Positions 32,159 through 37,413 of a stretch of 37,413 bases of DNA are shown one piece after another (positions within the stretch are counted from its first letter, which is position 1; each line of letters begins with the position of its first letter). The position numbers and the translations under genes were made by a program. Under the pieces are notes generated by a model that searched no databases, was not told the origin of the DNA, and saw nothing but the letters and a program-made list of their open reading frames with translations. Source of the DNA: Candidatus Gastranaerophilales bacterium (lineage in GTDB: Bacteria > Cyanobacteriota > Vampirovibrionia > Gastranaerophilales > Gastranaerophilaceae); NCBI GenBank assembly GCA_944326905.1, contig CALVFU010000012.1:1-37413 (forward strand). Reading direction: 5' to 3'.

Positions 32159-32944
32159 ATGCAAAATAAAACATATCTTAATTCCAGTATAAAAAATGGT
32201 CAATTAATCAGATGGAGCATTATGCCATTAAATGTATTTATTGCGCCAATGAATTTTTACTCAAAAAAAGGCGAAGATCCGATTTATCGAAGGATGGTTA
32301 TAGATGCGCTTAATGCGTGGGTTAAGGCAAGTGGCGGCAAATTTCAATATAAAATTACAAATGTACTTCTCGAATCGCATATGAATATTGACTGGAAAAG
32401 AGTTGAAAGGACCGCGCTCGGGCATTGTTATACAAATTACGATGCAAACGGGAGATTATGCGGGGCAGAAGTATCTATAGGGCTATCCGATGGTATAATT
32501 CACCAAAAATATATGGCTGAAGATGAGGTTTACCATACAATACTGCATGAAATTGGTCATGGCTTGGGGTTAGGTCACAGCCCGTACAAAACTGATATTA
32601 TGTACACGCCGCATCAGTACGGAGTTACTTCTCTTTCGCTAAATGACATTAATTCGATTAAGTGGCTTTATACACTTCCTGCGAACATGGATGTAAAAGA
32701 GTTTTGTGCAAAAAATGGTGTGTCTAACAGCTTGAATTTAGATGCTGTGTTGTTCAATATTGACAGTAAAAACAATAATAGTGTTACTCAAAAACAAAAT
32801 ATTCCGCAGAATAACAGAGACCTACTGACGGAAGCCGAAAATATAGGAGATTTAAAACGATATAACATGCTTATACATCAATCTATTAATCTTTCAAATG
32901 ATCTCCAAAAATTTATAAAAGACAGACAGCGAGAAAATAACTAG
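32159..32944 (+). CDS. Matrixin-like (M10) zinc metalloprotease without a signal peptide
   Basis: 261 aa. The full zinc motif HExxHxxGxxH is at His130, Glu131, His134 and His140, followed by the Met-turn M148 in D-I-M-Y. Residues 20-60 (P-L-N-V-F-I-A, then D-A-L-N-A-W) match the start of bacterial matrixin catalytic domains. Neither a signal peptide nor a pro-domain with a cysteine switch is visible, unlike secreted matrixins. The last 90 residues are Asn/Gln-rich and helical. A leaderless start is likely (TACAAT 6 nt before the ATG). It may act in the cytoplasm or leave by a non-Sec route. Confidence 0.85.
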   Translation: MQNKTYLNSSIKNGQLIRWSIMPLNVFIAPMNFYSKKGEDPIYRRMVIDALNAWVKASGGKFQYKITNVLLESHMNIDWKRVERTALGHCYTNYDANGRLCGAEVSIGLSDGIIHQKYMAEDEVYHTILHEIGHGLGLGHSPYKTDIMYTPHQYGVTSLSLNDINSIKWLYTLPANMDVKEFCAKNGVSNSLNLDAVLFNIDSKNNNSVTQKQNIPQNNRDLLTEAENIGDLKRYNMLIHQSINLSNDLQKFIKDRQRENN

Positions 32945-32948
32945 AGTA

Positions 32949-33458
32949 TTAAGATTTGCAGCTTCCGCAATCTCCGTTGCAGCCGCTGCCCATTATACAG
33001 CTAAAACTAAACGGTTTATTTTCCAGAAGTTGCTTTATAACTATAGGATAAAACATTTCTTCTGTTTTTCTCATATTTTCAGCAAACTCATCAAAATGAG
33101 TATTATAGTCAATTAATACAGGAAATTGTGCTATTATTTTATCATTTTGCCCTTCTTTATCCAATCTGCATACAGTAACACCGCTTACCTTTACCCCCGC
33201 TAGAAATGCGTTTTTGACAGGTTCCTTAACATCAAATGCCGGCAGCAGTGATGGTTGAAGCCTAATGGCAATATTTTCTTTAAATATCTCTTTATCAATA
33301 TCAGAAACAGACCCGTTTATTATGATTAAATCAAATTTATTCGATTTAATTACGTTATCATCAGCACTGCCCACGGCTGTAATATCAACCATACCCCTAA
33401 AGTAATTTATAATTGAGGTAAGAAGTTCGCCACCGTTAATTATTGCCATTTTTTTCAT
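32949..33458 (-). CDS. PurN/formyltransferase-like pseudoenzyme with a Cys-rich tail
   Basis: 169 aa. Residues 64-140 follow glycinamide ribonucleotide formyltransferase: Q-P-S-L-L-P-A-F, V-K-N-A-F-L-A-G-V-K-V-S-G-V-T-V, and I-I-A-Q-F-P-V. However, the catalytic N-x-H-P-S reads Arg66-Leu-Gln68-P-S, and the Asp of the D-x-G region is not in place, so formyl transfer is unlikely. The N-terminal domain is shortened. The C-terminus carries Cys154, Cys160, Cys164 and Cys167 in a Gly-rich tail, a likely metal or Fe-S site. ATGGAG precedes the ATG by about 7 nt. It is divergent from the U32 gene. The role is unknown. Confidence 0.72.
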   Translation of the reverse strand: MKKMAIINGGELLTSIINYFRGMVDITAVGSADDNVIKSNKFDLIIINGSVSDIDKEIFKENIAIRLQPSLLPAFDVKEPVKNAFLAGVKVSGVTVCRLDKEGQNDKIIAQFPVLIDYNTHFDEFAENMRKTEEMFYPIVIKQLLENKPFSFSCIMGSGCNGDCGSCKS

Positions 33459-33490
33459 AATAATACTCCATTTATAAAAGTAATTTTATC

Positions 33491-33502
33491 ATATAATTAT
33501 AT
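33491..33502. promoter_or_regulatory. Palindromic bidirectional -10 element
   Basis: The 12-bp palindrome ATATAATTATAT holds TATAAT on the plus strand (33492-33497) and TATAAT on the minus strand (33496-33501). The plus box ends 6 nt before ATG 33504 of the U32 gene. The minus box would give a leader of about 30 nt with a Shine-Dalgarno site for the gene ending at 32949. Confidence 0.5.
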
Positions 33503-33503
33503 T

Positions 33504-35300
33504 ATGAAAAAATTTACGACAGAACTTCTAGCGCCTGCAAAAGATAAAGAAACTGCAATTGCTGCAATAAACGCAGGCGCTGACGCAGTATATATAGGTG
33601 CCTCCTGTTTTGGGGCAAGAAAAAATGCAGGAAATACGCTTGAAGATATACAAGAAATTATTGAATATGCGCATAAATTTTATGTAAAAGTTTTTGTTAC
33701 AGTAAACACCATTTTAAACGATGAAGAGTTAAAGGAAGCAGTTAAACTTATTAATGAGCTTTACAAAATAAAAACTGATGCTGTAATTATACAGGATATG
33801 GGGCTCGTTAAACTGGCAAAAGACGGAATACTTCCGCCGATTCCATTACATATTAGCACTCAATGTAATAATCGTACAAAAGAAAAAGTTAAATTTTTTG
33901 AGTTGCTAAATATACCAAGAGTAGTACTAGCTCGTGAGCTTTCACTTAAACAAATAAAAGAAATTTCAGAATATGTTCCAAGTATTGAACTAGAATCTTT
34001 TATTCACGGGGCACTCTGCGTATCATACAGCGGTCAATGCTATTTGAGTAAATATATTGGCGGCCGCTCTGCTAACCGCGGAGAATGCGCTCAGCCTTGC
34101 CGAAAAAAATATTCACTCTGTGATAGCTGCGGAAACATCATATTAAAAGATAAATACCTGCTTTCTCTTAAAGATTTCAATGCATCAAAATATTTAAAAG
34201 AAATGGTTAATATAGGAGTCAAATCATTTAAAATAGAAGGCAGGTTAAAAGATAAAAATTATGTTAAAAATACTGTACTTTTCTACAGAATACTTCTTGA
34301 TAAGTACAGTAATAAAACCTCTTCCGGTACTATATTTACCAATAATTTTACTCCCAATATAAATAAAACATTTAATCGCGGCTACACTACATATTTTTTA
34401 AACAACAGAGAAATGTGCTTTAATTTCAATTCGCCTAAGTCTATTGGAGAAGAAATAGGAACGATAAAATTTGCTAAAGACAATTATTATGCAATGGAAA
34501 CAGATGTTAAAATTCATCCGCAGGATGGTTTGTGTTATATATCAAAAGACGGAGTACTAAAAGGATTTGCTGTAAACAGAGTTGAAGAAAAAGGTAATAA
34601 TACAATTATTTATCCGCATAAATATGAATATATTCCAAAGAACACAAAAATATTTAGAAACCAAGATACTATATTCGAAAGCGAACTTGAAAAGGCAAAC
34701 ATCACAAGGAAAATTGCTTCCAAATGTATATTAAAGGATGATATTTTATTTATAGAAGATGAAGATGGTAACACTGCAAAAGTTAAAATTTCGGGCGGAG
34801 AGATTGCTAAGAACAAAGAAAAGGCAAAAAAAACATTTATAAAACAATTGACAAAAACAGGCAGTTCCGATTTTTATATAACATCTATAAATATTGAACA
34901 GGAGGTAAATTTTTATCCAATTTCAGTAATCAATGAACTCAGACGCAAAGCATTTAATAAATTAATGGAAATCCGGCTTATAAACTACAAACAAGCGGCA
35001 CAAGGAATGATTAAAGATGCTGAATATCCAATTAAATCTTGCGATTATCATGAAAATATATATAACCAAACTGCAGCATCTTTTTACAGTAATTGCAGCT
35101 GTACGGTAACAGAATTTGCGGTAGAAAGTAAACTTCCAGCACGACAAATTGAGCTTATGAGAACAAAACACTGTATAAAATGGGCGATTAATAAATGCAA
35201 ATCAAAGGAAAATTTGTTTCTGATAGATGAAAAAGGAATAAAATATCCATTAAAATTTGATTGTAAAAACTGTGAAATGATAATTTTATCACCAGAGTAA
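33504..35300 (+). CDS. U32 peptidase family protein (RlhA/YhbU-like)
   Basis: 598 aa. The N-terminal U32 domain (residues 1-300) has L-L-A-P-A-K, A-G-A-D-A-V-Y-I-G, and the signature E-S-F-I-H-G-A-L-C-V-S-Y-S-G-Q-C followed by G-E-C-A-Q-P-C-R. The F-K-I-E-G-R segment also fits. A central DUF3656-like domain and a second Cys-rich end (C-x-x-C at the last residues) follow. Some relatives (RlhA, TrhP) hydroxylate 23S rRNA or tRNA using prephenate-linked chemistry, so peptidase activity should not be assumed. No Shine-Dalgarno site; TATAAT ends 6 nt before the ATG. It ends next to the convergent P-loop gene. Confidence 0.9.
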   Translation: MKKFTTELLAPAKDKETAIAAINAGADAVYIGASCFGARKNAGNTLEDIQEIIEYAHKFYVKVFVTVNTILNDEELKEAVKLINELYKIKTDAVIIQDMGLVKLAKDGILPPIPLHISTQCNNRTKEKVKFFELLNIPRVVLARELSLKQIKEISEYVPSIELESFIHGALCVSYSGQCYLSKYIGGRSANRGECAQPCRKKYSLCDSCGNIILKDKYLLSLKDFNASKYLKEMVNIGVKSFKIEGRLKDKNYVKNTVLFYRILLDKYSNKTSSGTIFTNNFTPNINKTFNRGYTTYFLNNREMCFNFNSPKSIGEEIGTIKFAKDNYYAMETDVKIHPQDGLCYISKDGVLKGFAVNRVEEKGNNTIIYPHKYEYIPKNTKIFRNQDTIFESELEKANITRKIASKCILKDDILFIEDEDGNTAKVKISGGEIAKNKEKAKKTFIKQLTKTGSSDFYITSINIEQEVNFYPISVINELRRKAFNKLMEIRLINYKQAAQGMIKDAEYPIKSCDYHENIYNQTAASFYSNCSCTVTEFAVESKLPARQIELMRTKHCIKWAINKCKSKENLFLIDEKGIKYPLKFDCKNCEMIILSPE

Positions 35301-35981
35301 TTACCAAAACGCGTGCGGCATTAAGCGGTCATAGATCCAAACTTCAACGCCATCATAATTAAGCCCAAAATCTTGTGCAATTGACTTATCAATACCAATA
35401 GCTTTAATAGGTATATTAACAATATCAGATGCTTTTTTTAAAATACTATAGCCTCTAATAACATCCTCTTTAGTCGTTTCATCCCCAAAATGAGTATTAG
35501 AAATCATACCCGTAAACTTTTTCCATGGTCTTTTTTCTAACCCTTCACTAAAGGTAATATACTCAACTATATTATCTACAGTTGAAGTTTCAAATTTAGA
35601 AGTATTAACAACAAGATATATTCTCAAATCTTTTTCTAAGCCTATATTATTTACAATATCAAGCATATCAAGACCTGATGCCCCATACCCAACATCAATA
35701 ACCACATCGCCTTCAACAGATAAACAATTCATTTGTTGGGGCGTTATATAGCTCCCAGCCTCACCCAAGCCAAAATATTCCGGCTGAGTAATAACATTTA
35801 CACCTCTGCTCTCAAGCTCATTAGCTATAGGTCTCAGCGTATAAGCCGGCTCAACTGTATCCAAGTCAGCCAGCGTTATTTGTTTATGAATTTTTGCATA
35901 CTGCAGCGCACGATTAAGTGCTGTTTCAGATTTTCCACTTGCATATGCACCCGCATATACCTCTACTATTCTATCTTTCAT
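35301..35981 (-). CDS. P-loop nucleotide-binding protein (CobQ/MinD-like)
   Basis: 226 aa. Walker A is G11-A-Y-A-S-G16-K-S, followed by a D-L-D-T-V-E-P segment near residue 40, as in SIMIBI-class (CobQ/CobB/MinD/ParA) ATPases where an Asp binds magnesium. V-V-I-D-V-G-Y-G near residue 92 looks like Walker B. V-V-N-T-S-K-F-E near 125 may serve base recognition. I cannot assign a pathway. An extended -10 (TGGTAAAAT) lies 9 nt before the ATG, without a Shine-Dalgarno site. Confidence 0.8.
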   Translation of the reverse strand: MKDRIVEVYAGAYASGKSETALNRALQYAKIHKQITLADLDTVEPAYTLRPIANELESRGVNVITQPEYFGLGEAGSYITPQQMNCLSVEGDVVIDVGYGASGLDMLDIVNNIGLEKDLRIYLVVNTSKFETSTVDNIVEYITFSEGLEKRPWKKFTGMISNTHFGDETTKEDVIRGYSILKKASDIVNIPIKAIGIDKSIAQDFGLNYDGVEVWIYDRLMPHAFW

Positions 35982-35990
35982 AATACGTAT

Positions 35991-35999
35991 ATTTTACCA
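35991..35999 (-). promoter_or_regulatory. Extended -10 of the P-loop gene
   Basis: Minus strand TGG-TAAAAT (35991-35999) with 9 nt to ATG 35981 predicts a leader of 0-3 nt. Confidence 0.4.
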
Positions 36000-36120
36000 A
36001 ATAATAAATATTTAACAATTAGTATAATTAATTTATTTATACTAGAAGCCTCGTATATTCTTGCAAATGTAATATAAGTTGTTTTATTATAATATTATAA
36101 ATTAATTAAAGGTAAAATAA

Positions 36121-37206
36121 GTGCATATACATCCTATATTTTTATATGGTCTTAAGACCGAGTATAATAAAAACTTTTCAAATACAAGGGGAAATAAGAT
36201 AATAACTAATCCTGTTTATGATACAGTAACATTTCTTGGAAACAATACTTCTGCCGGAAATGTTTTGAAGAGACTAAAAAATATAACTTGCCCCTATACC
36301 GGCGTAAAAATGATTCCTGGTTCAGAGAATAAAACTATCGAAAAGAAAATTGACAAAGCAAAGAAAATATCTGATGTAATAAAAATATTAATCAGCTATA
36401 CGAATTATATGCAGCCTGTAGAAAGAGAGATGTTTGAAGTTTTTAAACAGTACTCGTCTAAAAATCCTAATGGTAAATTCCAAGAAGTTTTACATAGAAT
36501 ATACAGTGATGCACTTGCAAAATTGAAGTTGGAAGAATTTGCAGTACTAGATAAAGTTGACGCAATATCTAAAGAATTATCGCCTCAAACAGCATTGTAT
36601 CTACGGAGCAAGACAACTAAGTGCCGAGAAATAATTTTAGAAAACAGAGCAGAAGACACATTTAAGAGAAAAACCTTTTTGACCTCTTTAAATGAAATAA
36701 GACCTGCAAACGATAATGAGCAGCAAATACTAGAAAGAATGAAAGATAATGCACTGTACTTACCGACATCCGGAAGCAGTGTAAACGCTTTTGTTGTAAA
36801 GTACGCAAATCGTTCGGAACAGGAGATTGCAAAGAGACTTTTAAGGGCATCTGTAGCAACTATTGAGCATGTAAAACCAGATTCACATGGCGGTGCTAAT
36901 AGTTTGGGTAACTTTATGCTTGTATCCGCACAAGCAAATAATAGACGCGCAAATATGCCATTAGAAAAATATATAGAAAGGTATCCTAATATCCCCAAAT
37001 ACTGTCAAGTTTATATTAACCAAATAATAACTTCAATTTATCGAGGAAAACTCCGCGGATGTGAATCTTATCCGTTTAAATTAAAAAAGACTCTTACTGA
37101 GGAATCAAATGGAAGAATTAAACTTGATCTTACTCACTATAGATATACAGAAGAACAGGCAAACAATATTGTAAAACAATATCACTTGGCGCAGCAGAAT
37201 CATTAA
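36121..37206 (+). CDS. HNH-endonuclease-like protein
   Basis: 361 aa. The start is GTG 36121 with AAAGG about 8 nt upstream. Residues 245-275 read E-H-V-K-P-x-S-x-G-G-x-N-x-x-G-N-x-x-L and then N-x-R-R, the core of HNH nucleases (His acid-base, Asn, metal site). A single C-P-Y-T-G motif at residues 57-61 recalls the zinc half-site that often precedes the HNH core, but the paired CxxC is missing. The N-terminus has V-T-F-L-G at 36-40, similar to the F-x-A-L blocks of the 519 and 1034 genes. It has no signal peptide. No toxin immunity or phage genes are near. Nuclease activity is inferred. Confidence 0.8.
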   Translation: MHIHPIFLYGLKTEYNKNFSNTRGNKIITNPVYDTVTFLGNNTSAGNVLKRLKNITCPYTGVKMIPGSENKTIEKKIDKAKKISDVIKILISYTNYMQPVEREMFEVFKQYSSKNPNGKFQEVLHRIYSDALAKLKLEEFAVLDKVDAISKELSPQTALYLRSKTTKCREIILENRAEDTFKRKTFLTSLNEIRPANDNEQQILERMKDNALYLPTSGSSVNAFVVKYANRSEQEIAKRLLRASVATIEHVKPDSHGGANSLGNFMLVSAQANNRRANMPLEKYIERYPNIPKYCQVYINQIITSIYRGKLRGCESYPFKLKKTLTEESNGRIKLDLTHYRYTEEQANNIVKQYHLAQQNH

Positions 37207-37249
37207 TAACTCTTGTTAATACATTAGTTCTATATATTTAATTGTTTAC

Positions 37250-37279
37250 TTTGATATTATATTTTTATATTATATCAAA
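37250..37279 (+). repeat. AT-rich inverted repeat after the HNH gene
   Basis: TTTGATAT (37250-37257) pairs with ATATCAAA (37272-37279) and the stem continues inward with one mismatch. There is no T-run after it, so a terminator is uncertain. Confidence 0.4.
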
Positions 37280-37301
37280 CATGCTGCCTTGCTTTCCCCG
37301 A

Positions 37302-37335
37302 TTTATGCAACAAAATATACAAACGGTTGCATAAA
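37302..37335 (+). repeat. Perfect 10-bp inverted repeat at the window end
   Basis: TTTATGCAAC (37302-37311) and GTTGCATAAA (37326-37335) are exact inverted copies around 14 nt. They are followed directly by GAGGAGAAGG, which looks like a ribosome site for a gene beyond the window. It may be a regulatory hairpin or an operator. Confidence 0.55.
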
Positions 37336-37413
37336 AGAGGAGAAGGTACTAACTATAGGTAATAGAGAGAGTAGAAAAAACACGGAAAATCAAGAGAATA
37401 ATTACTGTCATCT

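Noticed and set aside
36585..36998. 137-codon minus-strand frame opposite the HNH gene
   Set aside because: Antisense shadow; the plus-strand protein has the conserved HNH core.
37340..37413. Start of a further coding region at the right edge
   Set aside because: Two frames are open to the end but neither has a usual start codon after the ribosome-site-like GAGGAGAAGG; too little sequence to call.
1..37413. CRISPR arrays, transposases, integrases, phage genes or rRNA genes
   Set aside because: Looked for on both strands; no regular repeats with spacers, terminal inverted repeats with transposase, or rRNA-like sequence were found.

Overview
The window is about 37 kb of AT-rich, gene-dense bacterial DNA. 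It carries roughly 38 protein genes, one tRNA, one strong candidate small RNA and one ribosomal-protein leader. The LPS-type heptose genes (gmhA, a family 9 glycosyltransferase) and several proteins with signal peptides point to a Gram-negative envelope. A threonyl-tRNA synthetase without a TGS domain and a plant/cyanobacterial-type glutamate-cysteine ligase, together with rubrerythrin and low GC, suggest a non-photosynthetic relative of cyanobacteria, such as a gut Gastranaerophilales (Melainabacteria/Vampirovibrionia). That placement is inference from gene content, not a database match.

Layout. 1-1.6 kb: a 63-residue protein, then a tandem pair of paralogous proteins of unknown function. 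1.6-4.2 kb: a secreted HExxH protein, queE and an unusual dnaJ-like gene, then tRNA-Gly(TCC). 4.4-7.0 kb: a DUF378 membrane protein, then heptosyltransferase-like gene, gmhA and a DJ-1/PfpI protein. 7.0-9.2 kb: a beta-carbonic anhydrase divergent from a cation/proton antiporter gene that is broken by one in-frame stop codon. 9.25-10.5 kb: an rplJ-rplL operon with its own promoter and an attenuator-like leader. 10.5-12.9 kb: two small winged-helix regulators and a glycine-zipper protein. 12.9-18.1 kb: thrS, an MnmC/DUF752-like methyltransferase, an FAD oxidoreductase and rubrerythrin on the minus strand. 18.2-22.9 kb: a flagellin-like bipartite helical protein, a secreted protein, a degenerate M48 peptidase homologue, a membrane protein and hemW. 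22.9-28.1 kb: a candidate sRNA, a TPR protein, dus and a Maf/DUF115 protein. 28.1-32.1 kb: ispE, rsmA, glutamate-cysteine ligase, recR and ybaB. 32.1-37.2 kb: a matrixin-like protease, a formyltransferase-like pseudoenzyme with a cysteine tail, a U32 peptidase-family protein, a P-loop protein and an HNH protein.

The most notable signals are the following. First, about ten genes have no Shine-Dalgarno sequence but a sigma70-type -10 hexamer ending 6-7 (one case 9) nt before the ATG. This predicts systematic leaderless transcription, while neighbouring genes have strong AGGAGG-type sites. Second, an orphan promoter plus intrinsic terminator between hemW and the TPR gene predicts a roughly 140-nt sRNA. 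Third, a flagellin-like secreted-type protein and a Maf-type putative glycosyltransferase occur without any flagellar genes nearby. Fourth, there are two pseudoenzymes whose catalytic residues are replaced.

No transposons, CRISPR arrays, phage genes or rRNA genes were seen. Convergent genes are often packed end to end with overlaps of a few bases.
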